Source of the DNA: Owenia fusiformis
Taxonomy: Eukaryota > Annelida > Polychaeta > Sabellida > Oweniidae
Length of the DNA: 64,000 nucleotides
Assembly (NCBI GenBank): GCA_903813345.2
Contig: CAIIXF020000010.1
Span: 28,976,425 to 29,040,424, forward strand
Direction: 5' to 3'
The translations under genes and the position numbers were made by a program. The notes under the pieces were generated by a model. The model saw nothing but the letters and a program-made list of their open reading frames with translations, was not told the DNA's origin and searched no databases. How positions within the stretch are numbered: position 1 is the first letter of the stretch; each line of letters opens with the position of its first letter. Positions 22,932-34,679 of the stretch are shown here, in pieces.

Positions 22932-25080
22932 TATTCATTTTTAGTCCCCTCAAAAAAGCAGAAATCTGTTCTTGTTGAAAAAGGTTTTGTTTTGTTTTGT
23001 CAATATCTAACAAATAACTTGAACTATTTTTATTACGTATTCAAGAAATGGAGTTCAGATTCAAAGGATAAAGTGAGCTCATACAGAAAGCAGAAATTCA
23101 CAGGACATCCATTTCAAAACTTTTATTGTTCACAGTGACGTCAATAATGACATGAATGCGAGCAGTTCATTTTATTATTAAAGTTACTGAACATAGGATC
23201 CAAAAGTAACCACAGCAAGTTAAAATTTTAGTCAAAGAGCAAATTTTATATTTCTTTGTGACATAATTTTTACAATTTTATACAAAAACTTTGAAAAAAC
23301 AGTTGCCTGTCCTGCCTTATACTCATAGCTGACTATACTTGAAAGGAATATTTATTCATGTTTCAATTTTGTTTTCCAGAGATACATAGCTTAGTTATAA
23401 CTGTCATGGGAGCAGTGCAGTAGAAAACATCAACCTGAAATGATACACACAAATATTAAAAGAACAAAGTAGGAGTCGATCTAGCATATTATATGACCAC
23501 AATTTATGACTGCAGGTATGGCTATTTATGTAAAATCCCTAGTAATATTTTCTTATGAATGGCCCCATGTTTAATCATCCAAATATTATTTGTCATATTT
23601 TGCAAAAGTTGACTTTTTATGAAAACATTAAATTAAGATAAAAAGTGTCAATTGCATCACATTTGATAATAACAACAGGTAATAATACTTTTACAAATCG
23701 CCCTATGAGAATAAAAATGTCCCAACTCACATTTTTGTGAAATGGAGAAATCAATTTTTGAAAGTTTAGGCAGTTTTTCGTATCACTAACATTGAAAGAT
23801 AAAAGCTGAACTATGTCCGTTTTGCTATGTATTTTCAATGGACACAAATTTCTCTAATAATTTTTTTTTCAAAAATAAATTCAATTCTTGGTTTAAAATT
23901 GTATTATAATAATTCTTAGTTACATGGTGTAATTCAAACGATTTGATTGGTTAAAGTGAAACATAGAACAAAGTTAAATTGTATATTTGAATTTTTTATG
24001 GAGTTCCAGTATGTTATAATACATGGGTTTAATAATCTTTTTTAATATTTGATCCAAAATCATATTTATACCCAAAGAAACTTGAGAATGCAATCCAGCC
24101 ATGCATAATGAATTGTACACATTTACTAGAGAGGTTTCCAGAAAATGGGCAATGAAATGTTGGAAGAAACTTAGCCAACATTTCATTGATAATGCTCTAT
24201 CAGCATGAGAACCAAAACTAAAACTATCATCAAAAAGGGTGGTGAACCAATTGAATATCTCTTTTAAGAGCAAATAAAATCCTAAGTTAAAGTACTCATT
24301 ACATTAGCCTACTTTATTAATCAGGACCACTGGCCCTTTATAACTGCACAATTGTGTGCATGCAGGTTGGGTAATAAAAAAGTTAAAGCATTTTTTTTAA
24401 AGTGGCATTTTTGGCTCACCCTGTGGTGCTGTTGTTGATGAAATCATCCCCAACCAAGTACAAATAGTCATACATGTAATTGCATGAAGTGCATATAATT
24501 TACATTCCAATTCATTTGTTGTTTTTCAGTCAACAGCTAAGATGACTGGCACAGATTCCTGGATTCAGTTACCATTATGGAAATAAACTTGATTTACAGA
24601 TGACACGAGAACAACGACATTTATTTGGACACCAAGGCATAATGCCTTTGAAAGGAGATTGAAGGAATATCATTTAATTGATAAGATACCTGGTACTGTA
24701 CATAACCTAATGAGCCAGAAGTTTAAAAGTGAATCTGAAAAAAAAAGATTATTGTTGCAGTTTAGTGTACTTATAATCAGTCTGGAGAAAAGAATTGTTC
24801 TGAGCCAGTAAAAATGTTTTACATTTTATTGTTCAATGTAAAACACAAATATCTGGCACGAAGAAGGCATTCAGTTAATATTACAACATATACCTATTTT
24901 CACAAACATGAATGGCAACACATAATATTGATGCTCAACATAGCATCTTTACAAATCAACAATTAAACTGGTGCATTGTTCTTTGTATTGGAAGATGCTT
25001 CCCAAGATATCATTTAGAGGTGAACTCCAGTAATCAAAATACAGAAAGGTAAACATGTTTCATTTACAGGGTGGACCACT
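22932..25080. other. Interior of the piggyBac-like element, noncoding
   Basis: No intact frame. It may contain unrecognised remnants of the transposase gene. Nothing else stands out. Confidence 0.35.
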
Positions 25081-25484
25081 GATTATATAATTTTACTTCT
25101 GTAAACATCCTTTTTATTAGACTCCAGATGAAATCTGGAGTCTATTGTTTTCGTCAGTTTTCTTATTCTTCTTCTTCTTCTTCTTCTTCTTATTATTATT
25201 ATTCTAAACCAGTTTTCTCAATTACCATAAAATTTTCAGTAAAGTCAGTAATTTGGTCAATTTAGGTCCAGAATCTAGTTCCTCGGAAATTGGGTCAAAT
25301 TTTTATCTAGGTCAAAGGTCAAGAACTAGGTCAAATCCAGTACTTTGTCACTTTTTTCGATTTTCTCGGTCGTCCTTCAATATTTTCGATCCGGGTTTTT
25401 TTCATTGTGTTCCTTATAAAAAAGTAGAAAACCTAGGGTCGATTTTGTTTTTTGATATCTCAAACCGATTTCGAGATATCAGTG

Positions 25485-26700
25485 TCCGAAAACGAGGTCC
25501 AAAAAAAAGTTCTCCGAATCAAATGTCCAGGATATTAGTCTTATAGGAAATTTTCTCAGGATTCCGAATCTGAAAACCAAATTCAAATCAGACTTCCGGT
25601 TCGGAAGTTATGGCGTTTTGAAAGCTCAAAAATCGCTAAATTTGGTGCCCATGTTAAGTCAATGGGAAAAAAGATTTTTTTGAAGTGAAAAATACGAAAT
25701 ATAGACTGAGTTCAGCTAAATATAATGAAACCTTTTAAAAGAATGGGACCTCAAAAGCCATCTAGCTTTAAAATTTGGACATCAAAATGCCTAGGTCAAA
25801 ATCTAGGTCAAATTCAAAGTTTTTTCTTATTTTTGCGATTATGACACTACAGATAAATTATATTCTTCGAAATTTTGTATACATGTAGCCAAGAGTGTGC
25901 TCATAGTGTTAGCCTTTTGCCGTCAGAAAGTATTTTGCCCCCCTTTTTAGATATGGTGTCCGAAAAGTAGGTCAAAATAAAAAATTCTCCAAATTTAACG
26001 TTTGAGTTATGAATTAAGTATAGAATTTTCTCAGTAATCTGATTCTGCAAACCAAATTTCAATCTGACTTCTTGTTCGGAAGTTATGACATTTTGAAAGC
26101 TCAAAAATCGCTAAATTTGGTGCCCCATGTTATGTCAATGGGAAAAAAGATTTTTTTGAAGTGTAAAATACAAGATATAGACTAATTACAGCTTAAAATA
26201 ATGAAAGCCTATGAAAGAAGGGAACATCGAAGGCTTCCTAATTTCAAAATTTGGACACCAAAATCACTAGGTCAAAATCTAGGTCAAATTCGTAGTTTAT
26301 CCTTATTTTTGCGATTCTGACACTACACTTTAATTATATTCCTCGAAATTGTGTATACATGTAGCCAAGAGTGTGCTAATAGCGTAAACCTTTTGCCGTC
26401 AGAAAGTATTTTGACCCACTTTTGCGATATGGTGTCCGAAAAGTAGGTCAAAATAAAAAGTTCTCCAAATTTAACGTTTGAGGTATGAATTTAGAATAGA
26501 ATTTTCTCAGAAAACCAAATCTGCTAACCAAATTTCGATTCGACTTCCGGTTCCGAAGTTATGGCATGTCCGAAAAGTAGGTCAAAATAAAAATTCGCCA
26601 AATTTAACGTATGAGTTATGAATTAGGGGTAAAATTTTATCAGGAATCCGAATCTGCAAATCAAATTTCGATCCGACTTCCGATTCGGAAGTTATGGCAT
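25485..26700 (+). repeat. ~472 bp tandem units inside the Helentron-like element
   Basis: GTGTCCGAAAA begins related units near 25485, 25957 and 26430, and a shortened one near 26567. Each carries GACTTCCGGTTCGGAAGTTA or a variant (itself a small palindrome CCGGTTCGG) and the phrase TCAATGGGAAAAAAGA in the longer units. Noncoding. Confidence 0.75.
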
Positions 26701-26769
26701 TTTGAAATTTCAAGAAAAATCGATCTGATGGTATCCTGATAGAAAGTCAAGAGTAGAGAAGAAAATATT

Positions 26770-26975
26770 GAAAAATGCATCCATCCTTCCTTTCTGATCC
26801 TATCCTATCCTTCCTATCTACCCTTGCTTCGTATCCTCTCCTTCCTATCATTCCTATTCTATCCCTTCTTCCTATTCTATTCTATCCTTCTTTCCTATTC
26901 TATCCTATCGTTCCTTCCTATTCTATCGTATCCTTCCTTCCTTTTTCATCCATCCATCCATCCATCTTTTTCTGG
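26770..26975. repeat. Pyrimidine-rich simple repeat
   Basis: Irregular (TTCCTATCC)n and (CATC)n tract near the right end of the Helentron-like element. It produces a Ser/Pro/Leu-rich open frame that is not a gene. Confidence 0.8.
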
Positions 26976-27082
26976 ATGACTTAGCTTATTTTGGATTACT
27001 TGGCTTATTCTGGATAACTCGGCTAAAAAAAGTCTAGATCTGGAGTCTGAAATTGAACTCGTTCAATTTCCAAAATCTAGTT

Positions 27083-27276
27083 GTTTTATATCTTCTGAAA
27101 AGAAAATACAAATACAAACTCATAAAAGAGTAAGTATTAATTGCTGATTCAATCATTCTTGATTATATAATTTTACTTCTGCACACATCCTTTTTATTGT
27201 TTTATATCTTCTGAAAGTAAAATACAAATACAAACTCATAAAAGAGTAAGTATTAATTGCTGATTCAATCATTCTT
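27083..27276 (+). repeat. ~116 bp tandem repeat interrupted by the Helentron-like element
   Basis: The order is X (25081-25118), Helentron, Y (27083-27160), X (27161-27198), Y (27199-27276). X is GATTATATAATTTTACTTCT plus 18 bases; Y starts GTTTTATATCTTCTGAAA. The second X-Y junction is the uninterrupted site and defines the insertion point. Confidence 0.85.
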
Positions 27277-27769
27277 GATTTAGCATAGACTAGGCTAAAT
27301 AATTCAGAATAGGAAATTGAATTTTTTTGAAATTCTATATATATATTTTTTTTACCTGATGTTTTTTACCTGAGATTTAATATGGTTACCATGGTAACAG
27401 ATATGTTATGTGGACTAAAGTTTCTTATGAACTTTCAAGATAATTTCATCATGATGACCCATAGCAAATGTCACAACTCATTATCAACTGAATGAAATAT
27501 CTGTATTTCAGCAATACAGTTTCAAAAAAATCTTAACAAAATGTTATACTTTATAATATTTAAATGATAATGTGTCACAAAGACTTCAATATTTGAAATC
27601 TTATCATCACATTAAGACATTATATATAAACATCTGGATACAACCCTACACTGTATGCTTTATTTAATTTAGAATGTTTTATTCTGAATAAGAAATAATT
27701 CTGACATGCAACAACTATAAAAATGACATGTAATGTGCTGATATTGCTAATACAAAACCATTGTCTTTG

Positions 27770-28465
27770 AACAGAGATATTTGAATATTTTCTTGTTATT
27801 AAAGATACCAAGGTGAATATGGTTACTATGGCAACCCACAACGTCATCACTTGGTGTTATACATGTATCTTCAAGCCTTTGTTATTTTCATGACCCATGA
27901 TAAGTTCATTGCATTTGGTTCAGGATTTAGTCTTATATCCAGGTTCTCATAATGGAAGTGCAAAATATGTCAAAAACCTGTCCGATTTAAAGACAATGCG
28001 GCACTGAGACGTCTGTTTTGAAACCTATTAAGGCATCAATCAATCATATCCTAATATCAGCATATCAAGTTTGGATACACTATCTAGACTTGATAAATGT
28101 GTTTTTTGAGTAAGAGACGATTCCTGTGTTCCAAAACCGAAATTAAGATGGAATGCGCTGGTACCAGTAATAAGAAATATTGTCTTCAAATTGGAAAATT
28201 TCACGATTTTCATGTTTTATAAGATTTCAAGATTAATATGGTTACCATGGTAACCAGCACAGCCATTGACATAATGTTGTACATGCATTTTCAAGCCAGT
28301 GTTATTATGATACACCATGTCAAGTTTCATTGCATTTGGTTCTAAACTAAGTCTAAAATTCAGGTTTGAATGATGGAAGTGCGAAATATGTCAAAAAGCT
28401 GTCTGATTCAAAATTAATGTGGCACTGAGATATATGTTTTGAAATTTATTGCGGCACTAAGAGAG
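27770..28465. repeat. Duplicated right end of the piggyBac-like element
   Basis: Two related ~270 bp segments (about 27770-28030 and 28190-28465). Each begins with an ATATGGTTACCATGG-like palindrome, continues through TTCATTGCATTTGGTTC, GGAAGTGC.AAATATGTC and GGCACTGAGA, and ends near TTTTGAAA. Only the second reaches the TTAA terminus. Confidence 0.75.
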
Positions 28466-28502
28466 TTAAAGAATATGAACCAGTACATAAAATATAAAAC
28501 AA

Positions 28503-28742
28503 TCACATCTTTTTGACCATTTGATCCAAATGGACTGCCAGATTTTCAACAGTTTTTACAAAGTTTCTGATACAGATTTTATACTTATGTATGTGATAAT
28601 AATTTTTAGCGAACTCTACTTTTTCTCCGTTTATCAACAATGACATTGAAATGTTTGATTTCATTCGTAGGAAATCCCTGTCTTCTCTAGTATTATACGA
28701 ACAACACATTTTTAACAAATGTGGGATTTCCTGCTTTAACAT
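28503..28742 (-). pseudogene. Unidentified coding-like relic
   Basis: A 79-codon open frame ending in TGA at 28503, just outside the piggyBac right end. Its composition looks protein-like (LLKMCCSYNTREDRDFLRMK, then HIHKYKICIRNFVKTVENLA). A possible upstream piece in the same direction (about 28770-28950) reads STIWDSSVIEILRDVHLN before hitting stops. I recognise no family. It may be a broken gene or transposon fragment, or chance. Confidence 0.2.
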
Positions 28743-29122
28743 TCATCTGGATTCTAATAAAGGATGCAGCCCTCTCCTAAAATCAAATTGAATTTTGAGA
28801 TTTTATCGCGAATAGATTCAGTCCATTTAAATTCTGCAATAATCTTTCCATAGATAACAAATAATTCGAATTCAAGTGGACATCTCTGAGTATTTCAATC
28901 ACAGAACTATCCCAGATTGTTGACCATGCTTGAAAGGTAGTACAACCCTAAATTTTCATACTACTCACAAAAAAATGTTTATTCTACATTATTAAACCAC
29001 CCGAGCACCCTTTTCAAATTAATTTTAAGAAAGAGAATTCTACACTCTAAAATAGAAAGTCACAGAATGTTAAGCTCTCATAAATAGCTTAAAGTATCTT
29101 CTCAGTATCGGAACAATACTAA

Positions 29123-29842
29123 ACTAAACTTGTATATTGTAATCTCCAAAGCACTTGGAATGAACAAGTTGTTGAGGATGACTATGTATTTAAAAAGAAC
29201 CTAACTAAAATATTGTACCAAAATTATAAGGAGAAATGGAAGTGTGATTTACAATTATACCCAGTTTTAAGAACATACATTAAATTCAAAACAACTTTTG
29301 AAAGAGAACAATATTTAAGCCTTCAAAACAAAAATCACAGGCAATCAATTTCACAACTGAGATTAAGTTCACATAAATTACAAATAGAACTGGGTAGACA
29401 TGTAAAACCACGGCCAAAACCTGAATATGAAAGATTATGTAACTTTTGTGGGGAAATAGAAAATGAGGTTCATTTCATGATTAAATGCCATTTACATAGA
29501 GAAAATAGAAAAATATTGTTTGACAACATCACTAGCAAAATTAATGTTGATCAACATGATCCTGAAAATACATTCATTATGTTAATATCTTCAAAAGATA
29601 AATATGTGCAAAAGCAAGTTGGAAGTTTTATTACAAAATCATTCAAAAACTTAAACTTGCCTGGAGATTAACATTTTGGATGCATCACACCTAAAGTATA
29701 TTATAACATATATGTAAATAACAAGTTTTTTGTATAAATTGTATATATTAGTGTAGTGTAGTGTAGTTTTGTGAAATTTCATTTTGTAATGACTAATATG
29801 TCAGGTCATGACATCTAAAGAGTCAATAAAAGATATATATAT
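29123..29842 (+). mobile_element. 5'-truncated LINE: reverse-transcriptase C-terminal tail and 3' end
   Basis: Open from 29123 to the stop at 29671. The peptide has the pattern typical of the region after the reverse-transcriptase core in non-LTR retrotransposons: WNEQVVEDDYVFKKN, LRLSSHKLQIELGRH, then a zinc-knuckle-like CNFCGEIENEVHFMIKC (C-x2-C-x7-E-x-H-x4-C). This last motif is common in LINE ORFs of molluscs and other invertebrates. An A+T-rich 3' UTR ends with CAATAAAAG and a (TA)n tail. The catalytic YADD region and endonuclease are absent, as in ordinary 5'-truncated copies. Confidence 0.75.
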
Positions 29843-31229
29843 ATACATATTTTCATTTGCCCCATATAGAGGATAGAAATTATTACTAACTTCTGGTTCC
29901 CAGGGTTTAAGTCAATGTGTCTGTCTACCTGCAGAACCACAACTGATAGGGTTATTAATACTCATATTAAGAGTACAATTATCATTAATGAAAATACCAT
30001 TCATTTGAACCAGGAAATGAAAGGTGCAACATTTCAAATAAAAATCTAAATACAGTAAAACCTGTAAAAAAGAAAAACTTTGTCGATGGAAAATTTCTAT
30101 GAGTGGATCACTTACTTAGTGATTATTTACTTAGTGTAATATAAACTTATGTGCATTGAATACTTCCAAATGGAACACTTTTCTGTCGTTATCATAAGCA
30201 TTCTATCTTCCGGTTTTACTATTAATGAGTTTACGATATTTAAACAGAAGACCTCCCCAGCATTCTGATTTATCAGAGTCCCTCTTTACCTAACGTTTTT
30301 GAGAGACTCTGATTTATCATGAGGCAGAACATGTTCCTAGCCAGTGCATTCTCCAAGTAAATCAGTGTATATGGAGGAATAAATTAGTACATAAGAATGC
30401 ACCATCCTGTTTTCCCCTTTGTAAACTTTAATTCAATGAATTCATTATGTGGAAAACTTTTATTTATCTTGATGGTTCTTGTTTTTATATTGAAAATTAA
30501 TAACTATGATAATGTTGACATACTTCTTTTTTCTTATTGTTTTCCTAAATTTAGAATTTTAAACAATAATTATCATACAAATGTCAACACTTGGATTATT
30601 TGGAAGGGCATTGTGTTTGGTCACACTCATTAGGCTTTGTCTGCTTATGCAATCATGCAACTGCAGGTAATGCCTTCCCATGATACTCATGGTCAATAGA
30701 ACTCTGTAAATAATTTGATTGGTCCGTACATTTTAGGGTTAAAGGAAACATTTATTACAGTCAATATCCCACAGTCTGAACTATTCCAAAAGGATAGTAA
30801 AGGCTGTGGATCCCACAATGCCTCCCCAGCATTGAAGAAAATGGGCACTGCACTTGACACAAGATTTTGAAAATACATGATACAGATTCATGAAATCTCT
30901 CTCATTTTCAAGTAGGAGAAAAGAGATTTTCAGGTGGGTGCAAGCCTGTTTTTAAAATCTCAGATGGGTGATGTGCCTACTTGCTTTAATGCTAGGGGAT
31001 CACAAAATTATATGAACGCCAAAAGTTTGTGATGCTTCAATCAAACTTTAGAGGGATAGGCGAGCAAAAATCCACATGTACGGTAATGTAAAACATCTGA
31101 AATGATGAGTAGGGTTATCAGAATGTCTATTAACACTCACTAGACCTAGTGAATTATATCAGGAAGTTGAGGCTTAAATGGAAATCCTATATAAGATAAT
31201 ATATTTGGTTTCATGAGTTATGGACTAAA
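29843..31229. other. Noncoding interval with a family C relic
   Basis: A family C-like MITE, diverged, lies at about 30053-30222 (TACAGTAAAACCTGTAAAAA on the left, CTTCCGGTTTTACTA on the right). A piece related to 13.9 kb lies near 30905-30985. No gene recognised. Confidence 0.45.
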
Positions 31230-32488
31230 ACACGGTGCCCATGTCAAGCTGCGCGCCTACTTAGGCGCGCAGTTTGTTTCGATCACAAACTGCGTGCCTA
31301 AGAACATTGGATCATTTAAGTTGGAGTCTGTATTTTGAAACGTTATTTAAAGACATTTATCCTGCATTGTTTTCTAGTTCAATGCGTTCATTCTGTGGCG
31401 AATATACGAATCTTACAAATACTAGCAAACACTGTGTGCAAATGAATCTTAGTTTTAAAACATAAGCAGATTAATGGCATTTTCGTCACTGATTTAATGG
31501 GAATTTATACATAAATCGATCTAGCACTTTAAACATAAATGACAAATACTTTAGACTCGTTTTAAATTTAATTCCTTACATATTTATCATGTTTAATTCA
31601 AAATATTTCGAAATAAAACAGATAATCAGGAGATTAAAAAGAAATAAACCACAAACTGCGCGCCTATTTTAGCCAGAAATTACAATCTGTGCGCATACAC
31701 TATTAAAACTACATATTATCATTGGAATTTCTACAGAGGTACGTGTAGGTGTTTTCGATGTAGCTTTGGAAATTTTGCTTTATCGTCAGATTTTATGAGA
31801 TTTTCATATTGAAAGTCAAAATGTATAATAGAAGTGACAATTAAGTTGGGAACGAAAAAACATTTATTTTCAGATCACCATCTTGGTGGATGGACTCTCA
31901 TAGTGTTTCAATTATGGGGTTCTACTATTAAACACATATGTGCCTTGTATGGCGCTTATGTTTTCTAATAATACAAAACAAGCTTGGATAGGCAAGCAGT
32001 TTTGAAATATTAGGCACGCAGTTTGGGAAATACATGTGAATATAGGCGCGCAGTTTGACAAGAAAAATATTTAAATCATGTTTATGGCGTATTATCGTTT
32101 TGAACACAAACTTTGCTATTTTAATCAGATGGAGTGATCCTATATATTCTAGCATACACAGACACAATGGCTGAATAAACGGCAAATGACGATAAAAAGA
32201 CATAGATATAACTTTATACTGTAAATTTTGAACACAGAAGTTACTTAAGACCCTTATATTGAGATAACTAGGTTTACATCGGGAAAAACATTGAGTACTA
32301 TGAGTAAATTAAGTTCATCTTCACAGAGTGGTACTATCTTTAGAACGAGACTAACCTTGTATTTTTTGTATTTTGGCTCTTTTTGGGAGTCGTGTCCTCC
32401 CCGTCTCACATTTTGAAATATGCGCGCAGTTTGTCAGAGTTTCAAACTGCGTGCCTAGTAGGCACGCTGCTTGACATGGGCATCGTGT
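31230..32488. mobile_element. 1.26 kb inverted-repeat element with GCGCGCC-AGTTTG repeats
   Basis: The ends ACACGGTGCCCATGTCAAGC and GCTTGACATGGGCATCGTGT are inverted repeats of about 20 bp with one mismatch. They continue inward as CGCGCCTA..TAGGCGCGCAGTTTG on the left and CAAACTGCGTGCCTA on the right. The motif GGCRCGCAGTTTG or its inverse recurs inside (near 31654, 32012, 32044 and 32421). No transposase frame. Class II by structure; superfamily unknown. Confidence 0.65.
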
Positions 32489-33006
32489 AAAATATATATG
32501 AAATTTAGATACATATACAAGAAACTGATATTAAATAATCATCCAATCAGAAATGAGAGATTTTCGTTTCAAGCTCAAATCTTTCAAATCTGGAAATAGA
32601 TTGAGGTTTCCCTGCAACGGCAACACTATTAGTTCCTTGAGGGGGGGGGGGTAGCAGCACTTATAGTGATACTCACTTGTACCCCCCCACCATATTGCCC
32701 CACTATTATGTGCAACACCCATTACAACACCCAACACAAGCACCAAAATTGCACCAAAAAACATTTTGAAAGGTGCATGTATATACCTGAACAGACCCTA
32801 CTAGTGTTAACACAAGGCAGGTTTCCCTAGTTGAAAATAAATGTCAAGAAATGTCAGGATTATACTTAAGCTGCATAACACTATATGCGCTAAATCATTT
32901 AACATGAAATTCAGAAAAGAAAATATAAATAGGCTTTTTAAAAGGTATCCTCAGGTAAGAGTCAATTAGGTGCACTGAGTTACAACGATTACATCAATAT
33001 ACATAG

Positions 33007-33212
33007 CAGGCCCGTAGCCAGGGTTTGCCAAGGGGGGGTTCAATTTTCAAAAATTTCCAGGGGGAGTTCACATTTGACAATTTTGGCCCAAATTAGGCTA
33101 AAATCACTAGAAAAGTGCTCAAAATTGTCAAAAACTGCATGATTTTGAAAGAATTTTTGGCCAGGGGGGGGGTTCGCCCGAACCCTGCGAACCCCCCCTG
33201 GCTACGGGCCTG
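33007..33212. mobile_element. 206 bp MITE with CAGGCCCGTAGCCAGGG ends
   Basis: A perfect 17 bp terminal inverted repeat CAGGCCCGTAGCCAGGG, flanked by a 5 bp direct repeat CATAG (33002-33006 and 33213-33217). Poly-G/poly-C runs lie just inside. Related copies: 52500-52697 (clear), about 590-760 and 39245-39395 (worn). The superfamily is not decided by these data. Confidence 0.8.
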
Positions 33213-34521
33213 CATAGAAAAAAGGTAAACAAAAAAAGGTAAAATGGAGGCTGAGGGGGTAGCTGCTACAGGCATTGCTATAGATGCTGACTTCTAAATC
33301 TAATATTTAACCAAAAAGTATTCAAAATATAGTCAGAAGAGGAACATTTAGAGTACAACCTATTGTAAGATAACAACCCCCAATATCCATTTTTTATATA
33401 AAAGTATCACCATCCTCACTTACCTTAAAATAAAATAGGTTATAACAAAAATCACCAATACTGTCGTGAAAATCAGATCTTCTGCCATTATAATCCTAAT
33501 TCTTTAATCCATTATCTTAATCGATGAATCCTATCTAACTCTCTTCTGCATCTCACATTTTATATCCAAACCCAACAACACACCTGGGACTTATTGGCAA
33601 TATTTCTTTAATATTTACTTTCCGAGCATGCTAAATCAGAGCCTATCCCATGACATCATTGTAAATCAGTTACGACATTCGCTCTAGAACTTGATCGAGA
33701 GTAGCTCATTCAAAACATTTGTGAAACATTGTACCTCTGATTTACTTTAGATATAGAAAGCTTAGTTTGGATACAACGTATCCCATACAAATATTCACTT
33801 GTTTACCATAAATCATCCTCCATTTAACTGAATTTTGAAAATGTAATTAATTCTTATAATCCGTATATATCTTTTACAGTTTTAGCCTGATGTATGTGTT
33901 CATATTTTCACTATTTTCTTCTCGATTATGCATAAAAAGCATGATGTTGATATCATTTCTATTCAGAGTAGATTAGTAGGCCCATCTGTACACAAGCACC
34001 ATGCATGAACTGTGAAGTAACTTAGATAACTAGTTAACAATCAATATTTCTAAACTAGAGGAAGTTCCAGACTCCCGTAGCTTCCCTGCATTCAAAATAT
34101 TGAATCTTAGGAACTTCAGTTATCTTTGTTATTATATGTCCATCATTTCAGTTTAATTTCTTTTTTAAGTACTTTTTAAAAGATCATCATTTTCTAGAAG
34201 GTTTCACAGTTTCTTGATTTTCACATTTAAGCAATGCCATGTCAAGGATAGTCTCACAGAGTTTTAGAGATATCCATATGCATGAAGATGTAGCCGTACA
34301 GGTTCTGTTGATATATTTTCAGTTGCTGTGTTCTATAACTTCCGGACCTGAAAATGGTGTGAGCTTTTTATGAACATTTCGCAAACTCTGATGTTTAATA
34401 CATCAAAGTTCTTGTTCGTTTTCTGGTGATTTAATTGAACCCCATAAATAAAATATGTGGGTTGCCAGATTCCCATTACATCCTACCTACATATATTTCA
34501 AGGTTACCTAGAACACTAAAC
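33213..34521. other. Noncoding interval
   Basis: Intron sequence by position. I see no exon, RNA gene or recognisable repeat. Confidence 0.35.
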
Positions 34522-34679
34522 TTGGAAATCAGAGGAAAAAAAGAAAATTAGCAAGGAATCAAGTATATGAGCATGTTGTTAACACGCTAAATTTTATAAA
34601 AATGCCAGAAAATCAGTCATTTTATTCAAATTTTTGAGAGAAATGGAGTGGAATAAGCATGAGCAGACGGACATTTTTA
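34522..34679 (+). repeat. Copy of interspersed repeat family B
   Basis: Contains AATTAGCAAGGAATCAAGTA, AAATGCCAGAAAATCAGTCA and the end AGCATGAGCAGACGGACATT. Confidence 0.8.

Larger units (their letters stand above)
25118..27081 (+). mobile_element. Helentron/Helitron2-like non-autonomous element, ~1.96 kb
   Basis: The left end is a perfect palindrome, TAGACTCCAGAT, loop GAA, ATCTGGAGTCTA (25118-25144). The right end repeats ATCTGGAGTCT at 27038-27048 as a subterminal inverted repeat, followed by a perfect 10 bp hairpin GAAATTGAAC-TC-GTTCAATTTC (27049-27070) and CAAAATCTAG (27071-27080). Insertion between two T residues is inferred from the empty site at 27161-27200. A (TTC)n/(TTA)n microsatellite follows the left palindrome, as in DINE-1-type elements. 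The interior has ~472 bp tandem units (25.48, 25.96 and 26.43 kb) and a TCCTATCC-rich tract. No Rep/helicase is encoded, so mobilisation would need a partner. Confidence 0.75.
20119..28465. mobile_element. Composite piggyBac-like transposon, 8.3 kb
   Basis: Flanked by TTAA on both sides (20115-20118 and 28466-28469). The ends are perfect 14 bp inverted repeats, CTCTCTTAGTGCCG and CGGCACTAAGAGAG. Just inside each end the motif TCTCAGTGCC recurs as a subterminal repeat (20157 on the plus strand; inverted near 28421 and 27992). A short frame at 21453-21551 resembles the conserved early part of piggyBac transposases. The element is decayed, has a duplicated right end, and has been invaded by a pogo-like MITE (22496-22931) and a Helentron-like element (25118-27081). 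It is not expected to be autonomous. Open frames at 20689-21692 on both strands overlap one another and none forms a full transposase. Confidence 0.75.

Noticed and set aside
26775-26984. Ser/Pro/Leu-rich 69-codon frame
   Set aside because: Low-complexity translation of a pyrimidine simple repeat.
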